DNA from: Deltaproteobacteria bacterium
Lineage (GTDB): Bacteria; Desulfobacterota; Desulfomonilia; UBA1062
Direction of reading: 5' to 3'
Assembly (NCBI GenBank): GCA_018433775.1
Contig: JAHDQN010000035.1
Coordinates: forward strand, 62,001-126,000
DNA: 64,000 bases
Part shown: positions 9,066 to 17,563 of the stretch, piece after piece
Layout: the number at the start of each line of letters is the position of its first letter
Position numbering within the stretch: position 1 is the stretch's first letter
Position numbers and translations under genes: made by a program
Notes under the pieces: generated by a model
The model's input: only the letters and a program-made list of their open reading frames with translations
The model's database searches: none
What the model was told of the DNA's origin: nothing

Positions 9066-10364
9066 ATGGCCAAGGTGCGATTCGAAGATACCGCGCAGGG
9101 GATCAGTGATGCGGTTGCGTCGCTCTTCGATGCCTTCGGAGGAGGCCGCGGCCTGCTGAAATCGTCGCGCGACGTCTACCTGAAGGTCAACGGCATCGAC
9201 TTCAAGCCGCACGTCTACACCTCGCCCTCGGTAGTCTCCGCGGTGGTGCGCTACTTTCAGCAGCAGGGCGCGCGTCATGTCTATGTCATGGAGAACAGCA
9301 CCCAGGGCAATTTCACCCGGCTCGTGTTCGAGATCTGCGGGATGAAGCAGGCCTGCGCCTCGACCGGGGCCGTCCCGGTCTACCTGGACGAGACCGGGGA
9401 GATGCCCCTGTTCCTGCCCGGACTCGAGTCGTTCGTCCAGATCCCGGACTTCATCCACGAGCGCCTCATCACCCGGCGGCAGGACAACCTCTACATTTCC
9501 GTGCCCAAGCTCAAGACCCACTCCATGACCACGGTGACGCTGGGGATCAAGAATCAGTTCGGCCTCCTGCACCAGAAGAGCCGGATCCCGGACCACAACT
9601 ACAAGCTCCACCAGAAGATCGCGGACATCTATGCCGCTATCCGTCCCGACTTCACCCTCATCGACGGGATCGAGGCCACCAACTACGGTCATTACCCGGC
9701 GCTCGCACAGAAAGAGCTCTGCGTGGTTCCCAAGAACGTGCTCATCGGGGGGGACGACCCCCTGGCCGTGGATGTGGCGGCGGCGGAGTTCCTGGGGTTT
9801 TCCCTGCGCGAGGTCGAGCACCTCAGGCTCGCGGCGGAGTACGGCTCCGGGGAATCCGATTTCTCGAAGATCGAGATCGAAAACCGGGAGATCTTCGATC
9901 AAAGGCGGCAGAAATTCCGGTGGGACCTCCTGGAGAAATTCCCTCCCGGGGTGAGGATCATCCGGGGAAAAACCCGGTGCTGCACCGAGGGATGCAAGCG
10001 CAACACAGAGGCCGTGCTCGAGGTGTTCGGCCAGGACTATGCGTGCAGGGGGGGCTTCACGATCCTCATGGGCAAGGGGATCCGTGCCGCTGACATGACG
10101 GGCGTGACCGGCCCGATCCATATCGCGGGGGACTGCGCCATCTCCGAGTGGTATCCCGAGATGCGCCGCCGCGTGGGCAAACGCAACATCACCCTTTCTC
10201 CGGGGTGCAACAACCTGGCGAAGACCATCGACGGACTAGCAAAATGGCTCCACATTTCGCCTCTGAAGCTGGTGCCCCTCAATCCGCTCAAGGCGCTGTT
10301 TCTGCTCGCGCAGGCCAAGCTCCACGGTACCAGGGCGAACATCCCGCCGGTCCTGAAGCTCTGA
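9066..10364 (+). CDS. DUF362 domain protein with Cys-rich C-terminal domain
   Basis: A 432-aa protein. The ATG at 9066 follows a GGGGGGAA/AAGG ribosome site. Residues 1-275 form a DUF362 domain: a start with VYLKVNGIDFKPHVYTSP, MENSTQGNFTRLVFEICGM, SVPKLKTHSMTTVTLGIKNQFGL and DFTLIDGIEATNYGHYP. The second part has CCTEGCKRN, a later CRGGF, GDCA and GCNN, so several cysteines could bind a cluster or metal. DUF362 has no firmly established activity; some members have ferredoxin-type domains. It faces the larCBE operon tail to tail with 13 bases between, so co-regulation is not implied by position. Confidence 0.8.
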   Translation: MAKVRFEDTAQGISDAVASLFDAFGGGRGLLKSSRDVYLKVNGIDFKPHVYTSPSVVSAVVRYFQQQGARHVYVMENSTQGNFTRLVFEICGMKQACASTGAVPVYLDETGEMPLFLPGLESFVQIPDFIHERLITRRQDNLYISVPKLKTHSMTTVTLGIKNQFGLLHQKSRIPDHNYKLHQKIADIYAAIRPDFTLIDGIEATNYGHYPALAQKELCVVPKNVLIGGDDPLAVDVAAAEFLGFSLREVEHLRLAAEYGSGESDFSKIEIENREIFDQRRQKFRWDLLEKFPPGVRIIRGKTRCCTEGCKRNTEAVLEVFGQDYACRGGFTILMGKGIRAADMTGVTGPIHIAGDCAISEWYPEMRRRVGKRNITLSPGCNNLAKTIDGLAKWLHISPLKLVPLNPLKALFLLAQAKLHGTRANIPPVLKL

Positions 10365-10377
10365 GCAATAAGCCTCT

Positions 10378-11187
10378 TCAGGAAACCTTTCCGGCCTGCC
10401 TGACCGGACGATTGAGCTTGCCGCTGGAGAAGCCCTCGAGGTCGAGGGTGACGAACAGGAACCCCAGCTCGCGCAGGTTCGCAACGATGAGGTCCTTGTG
10501 GGCGAGCGCCCGGTCGAGCTCTTCGATCTCCACCACCGCGGTCTCCAGGGGGAAGTAGCGCACCCGGCACACGGCGAAGCCCAGCCTCTTCATGAACGAC
10601 TCGGCTTCTTCCACCCTCCTGAGGCGCTCCCGGGTGATTTCCATGCCGAAGGGAATGCGCGAGCACAGGCAGACGGTGTTGGATTTCTCCCAGGTGGGCA
10701 GACCCATCTGCCGGGAGTATTCGCGGATCTCGTCCTTGGTGATGCCGAACTCCACGAAGGGCTGCCAGATGCCGTCCTCCTGCGACGCCCGGATGCCCGG
10801 ACGGTAGTCCCCCAGGTCGGAGGCGTTCATGCCGTCGGCGATGAGCGTTATGCCGTGGCCCCGAGCCCAGCTCCCGGCGGCCCGGTTCCTGATCTTTCTG
10901 CAGGTGTAGCAGCGGTCGGGCTGGTTCCTGGAAAAGGCCGGGTCTTCTTCCATCTCGTCGATGGAAACCACGTCGCAGGGTATGCCGATGAGCTCGGCCA
11001 GCATCCGCGCCTCGGCAGCTTCCTCGCGGTGGATGATGGGGCTGAAGAAGGTGAGCGCCCGGGCGTTTCTGCCCAGGACATCATAGACGAGCCTCGCCAG
11101 GAGGGTGCTGTCGAGCCCGCCGGAGAACAGGACTCCCATCCTCCCTCTGTCTCTGACGGCATTTTTCAGGGCGTCAAACTTGTCCAT
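10378..11187 (-). CDS. larE: LarE, sulfur-inserting enzyme of nickel-pincer cofactor synthesis
   Basis: A 269-aa PP-loop ATPase that adenylates pyridinium-3,5-biscarboxylate mononucleotide and inserts sulfur. The ATP pyrophosphatase loop SGGLDST is at residues 22-28. The region of the known sacrificial cysteine (a CLxSR motif) reads CLCSRIPFG, giving Cys173 and Cys175; a further Cys207 lies in AVCRVRY and a CYTC pair at 93-96. LarE enzymes with three conserved cysteines carry a [4Fe-4S] cluster and act catalytically rather than by self-sacrifice, and the extra cysteine here makes that plausible (inference). It overlaps larB by 14 bases and is the last gene of larC-larB-larE. Confidence 0.93.
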   Translation of the reverse strand: MDKFDALKNAVRDRGRMGVLFSGGLDSTLLARLVYDVLGRNARALTFFSPIIHREEAAEARMLAELIGIPCDVVSIDEMEEDPAFSRNQPDRCYTCRKIRNRAAGSWARGHGITLIADGMNASDLGDYRPGIRASQEDGIWQPFVEFGITKDEIREYSRQMGLPTWEKSNTVCLCSRIPFGMEITRERLRRVEEAESFMKRLGFAVCRVRYFPLETAVVEIEELDRALAHKDLIVANLRELGFLFVTLDLEGFSSGKLNRPVRQAGKVS

Positions 11188-11938
11188 CCGTCCGTCTCCT
11201 GATCGATGTGAGGATTCTCGCCGCGGCAGAGGCCGCGCCTACACTGTTGCCGATGTTCAGCACCAGCAGTCCGGGCACGCAGCTCTGGAGCATGGCGCGA
11301 AGCGCCGTCTCGCCGCCCCCCCCGAACCCGTATCCTACGGGCGTGGGCACCGCGATCACGGGCTTGTCGGTCAGGGACGCTATCATGGTGGGCAGAATCC
11401 CGTCCATGCCGGCGAACACGACGAGCACATCCGCCTCCCGTGTCTGGCGGATGCCCAGAAACGGCCGGTGCAGCCCGGAAACGCCGAAGTCGAACGCCCG
11501 GATCACGCGCGCCCCGATCTCTTCGAGCATGAGCGCGCACTCGGCGGCATACGGCGTGTCCGCGGTGCCCGCGGTCAGCACCCCCACGGTGCCCAGCTCC
11601 CCGGGGCGTTCACCGGATGTCGAGATCGCCATGAGGCTGCCGGCCCTGAGGATCCGAGCCTGGGGAAAGGCCTCGCGGATCGCACGCTCCTGCTCGTCGT
11701 CCACGAGCGAAACAAAGGCCCTGCCGCCGCTGTCGAGAAAGCTTCGCACGATCCGCAGCACCTGGTCCGTGCTCTTTCCCCTGGCGTAGATCACCTCGGG
11801 GAACCCGGTGCGGCGGTGCCGGTGGAGGTCGAGGAGAAAGTCTTCGCCCTGTTCGTAGAGCAGGCGGATGATGCCCTCCTGGGCCTCCTCGATTCCGATG
11901 TCGCCGGTGCGCACCTTCTCCAGCAGGTCCCGGATCAT
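11174..11938 (-). CDS. larB: LarB, carboxylase/hydrolase of nickel-pincer cofactor synthesis
   Basis: A 254-aa protein that carboxylates nicotinic acid adenine dinucleotide and cleaves it to pyridinium-3,5-biscarboxylate mononucleotide, the first step of the cofactor. The N-terminal helical part has the DLHRHRRTGFPEVIYARGK motif typical of LarB. The C-terminal half is PurE/AIR-carboxylase-like: VGVLTAGTADTPYAAECALM, GVSGLHR and VFAGMDGILPTMIASL, ending with GFGGGGETALRAMLQSCVPGLLVLNIGNSVGAA. The start overlaps the larC stop by 4 bases (ATGA), so the genes are translationally coupled. Full length. Confidence 0.95.
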   Translation of the reverse strand: MIRDLLEKVRTGDIGIEEAQEGIIRLLYEQGEDFLLDLHRHRRTGFPEVIYARGKSTDQVLRIVRSFLDSGGRAFVSLVDDEQERAIREAFPQARILRAGSLMAISTSGERPGELGTVGVLTAGTADTPYAAECALMLEEIGARVIRAFDFGVSGLHRPFLGIRQTREADVLVVFAGMDGILPTMIASLTDKPVIAVPTPVGYGFGGGGETALRAMLQSCVPGLLVLNIGNSVGAASAAARILTSIRRRTDGQV

Positions 11939-13311
11939 CGCCCGTCCTCCGATGATCCCTCGTCCGGTGTGCCGCGCCGCGCTGCGCCGCTGTCTGCTGC
12001 GCCTCGGACCGACGACCCTCGGCCCGATGCGCCGTGCTGAGATTCTCCCCCGCCGGAAGAAGATTCTCCCGCTACGCTCTCCTGATCCGCACCCTTGAGG
12101 ATTGAGCCTTCACAGGTCTCGCCTTCAGGAACGGCGCTTTCCCGGAGCCCGCCTTCCCGGATCATCCTCTGAACCTCGGCCCTCACCGAGGCCACGGGCA
12201 TCCCCTGCTCTTCGGATATACGCGCGAGATCGCGATATTCGAGCTTCGAGCGGGTCGAGCCGTCCGGGAGGACGCTCTCCTTGACGCCCACTTCACCCCA
12301 GCGTGTGCCGATAGTGTAAGAAGTACGGTCGAGCACCGTTCTTTCAATAGGATGATACCGCGCCCCGATGGAGGTGGTGTGCGTCAGGAGGCCGGCCACT
12401 ACCCCGTGCAGGTGCTCGGCTTCGCAGATGACCTGGAAGCCGAATCCCGGCCTGCCCCGCTTCATGATCTTGGGCACCAGGAGCGCATCCAGGGCCCCGG
12501 CCTCGAACAGCCTGGCCAGTGCGGCCTCGGTCTCTTCCGGGTTCATGTCGTCCACGTCGGCCTCCACCAGATACGCCCCCCGGCCGGACTCGCCGGACTT
12601 TGTCTCGCACAGGATGCAGCGGCAGAGATTGGTCCACCCGGGTATCTCCCGATCGCCGCAGCCGTAGCCCACGGCCCCGACTGCGAGGTCCGCGGGCGGA
12701 CTGCCTGGTTGCGCCAGCGCGGCCACGACCGCCGCCCCGGTAGGGGTGGTGAGCTCGAAGGGGATGTCCGTGAATCGCACCTGCCTGCCTTGGAGCAGCT
12801 TCATGGTTGCCGGTGCCGGGACCGGTATGGTGCCGTGCATGGACCGGGTCGTCCCCGTGCCCAGCGGGATCTGCCTGCAGTAGACCGACCCGACACGAAG
12901 ATACTCGACGGCCGCGGCGATACCCACGATGTCGAGGATGGAGTCCAGCGCGCCCACCTCGTGGAAATGGACCTCGTCCACCTCGACGCCGTGCACCTCG
13001 GCCTCGGCCTCGGCCAGCGCCAGAAAGATCGATCCTGCCCGGGCGCGCACGGCTTCGGGCAGCACGGAGAGGATCTCATCCCTGATGAGGGCATAGGTGC
13101 GCGACGCGTGCTCGTGCGCGCAGTGAAAAGACAGGTCGAGGGCGCCGATGCCGTGAACGCTCCTGGGGGCGGTCTCCAGGGTGAAGCCGCCTACCGGGAG
13201 CCTCCGGAGCACATCCTCCAGATACCCGGCCGGGCACCCCAGGTGGACCAGGCTCCCCAGCAGCATGTCTCCGCTGATGCCGCCTACCGGGTCTATGACA
13301 AGAATCCGCAC
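11935..13311 (-). CDS. larC: LarC, nickel insertase (single uninterrupted reading frame)
   Basis: A 458-aa CTP-dependent nickel insertase completing the pincer cofactor. The GTG at 13311 is chosen because it is preceded by GGAGGTGAT and begins VRILVIDPVGGISGDM, the normal LarC N-terminus; upstream codons have no family match. Conserved blocks include HFHEVGALDSILDIVG, GTGTTRSMHGTIPVPAPAT, LTTPTGAA, the Asp-rich VEADVDDMNPE motif of the second domain and TSIGARYHPIERTVL. In Lactobacillus plantarum the gene needs a frameshift (larC1/C2); here both halves are in one frame. The last 55 or so residues are a Gly/Ser/Glu-rich low-complexity tail absent from typical LarC. Confidence 0.93.
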   Translation of the reverse strand: MRILVIDPVGGISGDMLLGSLVHLGCPAGYLEDVLRRLPVGGFTLETAPRSVHGIGALDLSFHCAHEHASRTYALIRDEILSVLPEAVRARAGSIFLALAEAEAEVHGVEVDEVHFHEVGALDSILDIVGIAAAVEYLRVGSVYCRQIPLGTGTTRSMHGTIPVPAPATMKLLQGRQVRFTDIPFELTTPTGAAVVAALAQPGSPPADLAVGAVGYGCGDREIPGWTNLCRCILCETKSGESGRGAYLVEADVDDMNPEETEAALARLFEAGALDALLVPKIMKRGRPGFGFQVICEAEHLHGVVAGLLTHTTSIGARYHPIERTVLDRTSYTIGTRWGEVGVKESVLPDGSTRSKLEYRDLARISEEQGMPVASVRAEVQRMIREGGLRESAVPEGETCEGSILKGADQESVAGESSSGGGESQHGASGRGSSVRGAADSGAARRGTPDEGSSEDGR

Positions 13312-13534
13312 ACCATCACCTCCGGGAAATACCGTTTTTGGTATGATTGTCTGCTCATGTATTTTGTGCCACACTTCCCCCATAGGGCACAACGACTTTG
13401 TATTCCGGCAATATCCGGTAATTATGAGCCGATCGCTTCCCGAGGGCTATTTTTTCACCAACTATCTTGTCCCCCCTTCACAAAAGGATTATGAAAGGGG
13501 TGTGTTTCACCGAAATGTTATACCGAGGAGCAGT

Positions 13535-15190
13535 ATGAAGAGATCCTGTTTCTTTCTTTTTCTGTGTTCGTTTCTATTCATGGGAGCAGCCTCTCCGGAC
13601 GCGACGACCTACACGGTCAGGAGCGGCGACACCCTCTCGGCGATTGCGGCCGCATACATGCCTTATACCGCCGCCTATACCCGCAGGGAGCTCATCGCCA
13701 GCATCAGGGCGATCAACAAGATCGACGGCCCGCTGTCCATCGGGCAGTCGCTGAGAATACCCGTGGCCTGGAAAGAGCCGGTGAAGGCCAGGACCGTGAC
13801 CAGGCCCCGCGATTTCCCCGCAAAGGGCCTCTACATGAACCCCTCGTCCGCCGGCACCCGGTTCATCTTTGATTCCGCGGAGAGGCTCAAGAGCCTGGGA
13901 GGAAACACCATCGTCTTCGACGCCAAGGACGATCTGGGCGCCATCACCTACCCCAGCCCCATCCGCCGGACCTACTGCCCTGAAGAAAAATACTACCCCA
14001 ACATCGAAGAACTGCCCAAGCTCGTGGAGTATCTCCACCGCATGGACATCCACGTGGCCGCCCGGGTAGTCGCGTTCCGCGACCCCATCATGTCGCGGAC
14101 CAGGCCCGAGTGGTGCATCAACCGGGAAAAGAACTGGCTCGACCCCGCGAACCCGGACGTCCAGGAATATATCCTGACCGTGATCGAAGATCTGGTGGAA
14201 AACGGCGTGGACGAGATCCAGCTCGACTATATCCGCTACCATGCCGACGGCTGCACCGATACGGGCGTCGAAGGGGTCTCGCGGACGGACGTCATCGCGT
14301 CTTTCCTGGAGAAGGTACACGCCATCACCAGGTCCAGAGGAGTGCTGCTCTCGGTCGACATGTTCGGGATCGTGATCTGGCAACGGGACGTGGACGTGCT
14401 CGTGGTGGGTCAGGACATCGCCAAGATGAAGCACCACGTGGACATCATCTCGCCCATGCTCTATCCCTCGCATTTCAATCCGGGCTTCGGCGGGGTGAAA
14501 AACCCTGCAGACGATCCCTACCGGTTTATCCACAACGGCATCAGGAGAATGAAAGAACTGGTGGGCGACGAGGTGGTCATCAGGCCGTGGCTCCAGTCGT
14601 TTCCGCTGCGGGTGACCACCGGGTTCGACGCGAAATACATCCAGACCCAGATCGATGCTGCCCGGGACGCAGGCGGCACGGGCTGGCTGCTGTGGAGCCC
14701 GGGCAACTACTACAACGATGCCTACGGGGCCATGCAGAACCTGATGAGGCCCGAGACCCCGCCGGAAGTGCTGGAGGCGAGCGGCGATCACCTGAGGGTA
14801 ACACCCGTGCCCCCGGCGCTTGAGTCGGAGCCAACGCTCAAACCGGAGCCGGCGCTCGAGCCCGCACCGACACCCGGCCCCAAGGCCGCACCGGTCCCGG
14901 CGCCCGGATCTCCACCCGCCGAGGCCCACACATCCGGACCTGCCCCGGCACCGGCAGACGTGTCTGGACCGGCATCCGCCCACTCTGCCGATCCGGCGAA
15001 GGTGCTCGATCCGATGCCCACTCTCTCTCCCGCAACCGAGCCGGCAACCTCTCCCGCCCACCGCGGCACGCAGGCGCCCGATCCCGCCGGAACATCCCGG
15101 CAGCAACCGAAGGATACCCAGTCGACAGGAAACGAATATCCACCGGAGCGCGAGCAGACGCCCGGGTCGGCCGAGCCTCCCCGGGGCTGA
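13535..15190 (+). CDS. Secreted LysM plus glycoside-hydrolase-like (DUF4015) protein with Pro-rich tail
   Basis: A 551-aa protein from the ATG at 13535 behind an ACCGAGGAG box. Residues 1-22 are a signal peptide. Residues 25-72 are a LysM peptidoglycan-binding domain (YTVRSGDTLSAIAAAY ... SIGQSLRIP). Residues 85-410 form a TIM-barrel domain of the DUF4015 (GH13-like) family: KGLYMNPSSAG, IVFDAKDDLGAITYPS, DIHVAARVVAFRDPI, DEIQLDYIRYHADG, VDMFGIVIWQ, DIISPMLYPSHF, GTGWLLWSPGNYY. The remaining 130 residues are Pro/Ala/Glu-rich repeats of PEP/PAP type, probably a wall-spanning or disordered tail. Transcribed divergently from larC. Confidence 0.88.
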   Translation: MKRSCFFLFLCSFLFMGAASPDATTYTVRSGDTLSAIAAAYMPYTAAYTRRELIASIRAINKIDGPLSIGQSLRIPVAWKEPVKARTVTRPRDFPAKGLYMNPSSAGTRFIFDSAERLKSLGGNTIVFDAKDDLGAITYPSPIRRTYCPEEKYYPNIEELPKLVEYLHRMDIHVAARVVAFRDPIMSRTRPEWCINREKNWLDPANPDVQEYILTVIEDLVENGVDEIQLDYIRYHADGCTDTGVEGVSRTDVIASFLEKVHAITRSRGVLLSVDMFGIVIWQRDVDVLVVGQDIAKMKHHVDIISPMLYPSHFNPGFGGVKNPADDPYRFIHNGIRRMKELVGDEVVIRPWLQSFPLRVTTGFDAKYIQTQIDAARDAGGTGWLLWSPGNYYNDAYGAMQNLMRPETPPEVLEASGDHLRVTPVPPALESEPTLKPEPALEPAPTPGPKAAPVPAPGSPPAEAHTSGPAPAPADVSGPASAHSADPAKVLDPMPTLSPATEPATSPAHRGTQAPDPAGTSRQQPKDTQSTGNEYPPEREQTPGSAEPPRG

Positions 15191-15362
15191 TCTAAAGCCT
15201 TCTTCCGCCTGAAAATGGCGGCCTTTCTTCGCGAAAGGCGCCGGGAGTCTCTGCAGGCTGCGATACGGCGGCAAAAAGGAAGGGAGCTCGCCTTCGTCAA
15301 GTGCCTGTTTTCCGGCGCGCGCGGCTCTATAATAATCCTATGGCTACTGGAGCGGCTCAGGT

Positions 15363-16052
15363 ATGTACCCTGCCCGTCTTCTCGTGCACATCGAGGCTGG
15401 AACTGTGATACGGACCTTCTTCAAGCGGATCCGGGTCGACCGGGCCACGGTGGAGGGTATTGCGGAACAGGCCAGGATCACACCCGTCTTCCTCGTGCTC
15501 ATGGCCACCTCGGGTGTGCTGGCCGCAGTGGCATTCCTTGCCAACTCCATACCCCTGCTGGTCGGGTCGATGGTCGTCGCCCCCGCGCTTCCGCCCCTGG
15601 CCCTGGTAGCCTTTGCCGTGGTGACCGGCCGGTTTTCCTATGCGGCCCGGGGTTTCGTATGTTCGCTGGTGGGGATATCGTTCGCAACAGCCTTTGCCAT
15701 TGCCACTGCCTGGCTGCTCATAGCGGCGGGCGTGTTCCCTTCGGAGACCGTTTTAACGGACATGCCTCTGCTCGAAGAGCGCGTGAAGCCGGGATGGTAC
15801 AGTGTAGTCGCGGCCCTTGCCGCGGGTGTGGCGGGAACGATCGCGCTCTCGCAGAACAAATACGACACCCTGGTGGGTGTGGTCGCTTCACTTGCCATCG
15901 TGCCGGCAGCGGCCGCAGCCGGTATAGCGCTGATCTCCCACGAACCCGAGTTGAGCCTCGGCGGGTTGATCCTCCTGGGGATAAACGCGGGGCTGATCAT
16001 CGTTACGGGCATTATCACGCTGGTCATCTTCCGGCCGGACAAGACGACCTGA
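15363..16052 (+). CDS. DUF389 family membrane protein
   Basis: A 229-aa protein with about six hydrophobic helices. The family signature is in the second and third: FLVLMATSGVLAAVAFLANSIPLLVGSMVVAPALPPLALVAFAVVTG, with the SMVVAP motif characteristic of DUF389. Later helices include AALAAGVAGTIALSQNKYDTLVGVVASLAIVPAAAAAGIAL. It is shorter than the 300-500 aa members that carry extra soluble domains. Function unknown. Confidence 0.85.
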   Translation: MYPARLLVHIEAGTVIRTFFKRIRVDRATVEGIAEQARITPVFLVLMATSGVLAAVAFLANSIPLLVGSMVVAPALPPLALVAFAVVTGRFSYAARGFVCSLVGISFATAFAIATAWLLIAAGVFPSETVLTDMPLLEERVKPGWYSVVAALAAGVAGTIALSQNKYDTLVGVVASLAIVPAAAAAGIALISHEPELSLGGLILLGINAGLIIVTGIITLVIFRPDKTT

Positions 16053-16099
16053 TATTTGCCGGCACGCTCCGGTGCTGTCAATGCCGGATGATTTTCCTT

Positions 16100-16336
16100 T
16101 CAGTCGACATCAATGATGACACCGCAGTCTTCGCACCGGTACCGGGTTTTTTGGTCTTCTGCAGGCGCATCCACTTCTTCGAAATCGAAGTTCTTCCTGC
16201 CGAGGGCGTCAAAACACTCCGGACAGTAACCGCCGTCAAGCTCTCCTGCCGTGATGGTCAGGTGGCAGTGGCGGCACCGCAGCTTTTTTGCGGGACGGGG
16301 CAGCAGGACCAGGTGGAGATGTCTGCACGAACTCAT
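16100..16336 (-). CDS. Small double zinc-ribbon protein
   Basis: A 78-aa protein with two zinc-binding pairs. The first knuckle is CRHCH, with its partner CPEC about 16 residues later; a second CEDC stands near the C-terminus in RYRCEDCGVIID. A GGAAATGG stretch precedes the ATG at 16336; the frame could also start at a GTG at 16378. It resembles small zinc-ribbon proteins of unknown role in deltaproteobacteria. Confidence 0.6.
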   Translation of the reverse strand: MSSCRHLHLVLLPRPAKKLRCRHCHLTITAGELDGGYCPECFDALGRKNFDFEEVDAPAEDQKTRYRCEDCGVIIDVD

Positions 16337-16630
16337 AGGATATCCATTTCCGACATTGTTTGCCTTTCCTTGCCTCACGATCCGGCAGGCAGGCTTTCAT
16401 GCATGTTTGCCGACCTGTGTGTCATGCATCCCCTGTATTATGCATCTGCCGATCTTTCAAGGATTTTCCCGGTAACCGGTGTGCACTTTGGACTGGTCTC
16501 TTTGTCAGGATCGGCAGGTTTGTAAACTATCCTGCCGACCTGCCCGTCTATGGGGGCAGGAAAGAAAAACGAATCTCGCGGTTTTTTAAGGGGCATTGTC
16601 CACTCTGCCGCGAAAAAGGAGATGCGTGTG

Positions 16631-17407
16631 ATGAACATGAAAACTATCGGTATGCCGATCATACGGGTTCTGGTTGTCAGCGCGGGCATTCTGGTTATGA
16701 TTCTTGCCTCTGTCTCGCCTTCGTTCGCCGGGACGAGGTGGAACGTGGGTGTTTCCGGAAACGATGACGGCATCAACGGGTTCCATCTTTCCATCGGCGA
16801 GTATTACCGGGTTCCCCACCGGGAGGTGGTCGTGGTTCACCAACGGGGAATCCCCCACGAAGAGCTGCCGGTGGTCTTCTTCATCGCAAAGAGGGTGCGC
16901 GCGCATCCCGATGCGATCGCCCGTCTGAGGCTCAAGGGCATGACCTGGATGGACATCACCCTGCACTACGGCCTGGGTCCGGACATCTATCTCGTTCCCG
17001 GCTACTCCGGCGGCAAAGGGCATCACCCCGGCCTGAAACACCGGCGCCTGAGCGATCACGACATCGTGAGCCGGGTAAACCTGATCTTTCTGTCCGGGCA
17101 TCACCGGTGCGCCCCGGACAGAATCGTCAAGTACCGGTCGCAAGGCAGGAGCTATATGGTGATCGACCGCGACTTCACCCGCGACCGGCACGAGCCGCGC
17201 CGCCACGACAAGGCGCTGCAGCAGAAACACAAGAAAGACAGGGATGACCGGAGCGGCCGGAGAGCACACCGGAACAACGACTGGAAAAATGACCGCAAGG
17301 ATAAGAAGGAAGGCCCCGGGAATCGCGGCAACAAAGGAAAGCAGGGCAATAATGGCGATCGAGATACCCGCCGGGTAAAGACAAAGATCTTTGCGCGGAC
17401 CAGTTGA
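16631..17407 (+). CDS. Secreted basic protein with internal duplication
   Basis: A 258-aa protein. The ATG at 16631 is favoured because AAGGAG lies 9 bases upstream. Residues 1-32 are a signal peptide ending SPSFA-G. Two segments look like copies of one 40-residue module: ELPVVFFIAKRVRAHPDAIARLRLKGMTWMDITL, and later DIVSRVNLIFLSGHHRCAPDRIVKYRSQGRSYMVI. In each, a hydrophobic helix is followed by a basic turn and an Arg/Lys-Gly-Xaa-Ser/Thr motif. The C-terminal 80 residues are very rich in Lys, Arg, Asp, Asn and Gly. Family not recognised; binding to a polyanion or surface is a guess. Confidence 0.6.
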   Translation: MNMKTIGMPIIRVLVVSAGILVMILASVSPSFAGTRWNVGVSGNDDGINGFHLSIGEYYRVPHREVVVVHQRGIPHEELPVVFFIAKRVRAHPDAIARLRLKGMTWMDITLHYGLGPDIYLVPGYSGGKGHHPGLKHRRLSDHDIVSRVNLIFLSGHHRCAPDRIVKYRSQGRSYMVIDRDFTRDRHEPRRHDKALQQKHKKDRDDRSGRRAHRNNDWKNDRKDKKEGPGNRGNKGKQGNNGDRDTRRVKTKIFARTS

Positions 17408-17563
17408 TCCGGCCCGCGCACTTGCCCAGGCGAGCTGATGCCTGGAGCCCCGCGTGTCGGCCTTGTGCCGGGCATCTTACTGCCCGGCATGAGGCGCTGC
17501 GGACGAAAACGGGATCGGCCTGCACGCCCTCACCGGGCATCCGCGCCCGTCACTGCGGGAGGA

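Noticed and set aside
13181-13534. Long N-terminal extension of the LysM protein
   Set aside because: It overlaps the 5' part of larC on the other strand and lacks a signal; the ATG at 13535 starts a proper signal peptide with a ribosome site.
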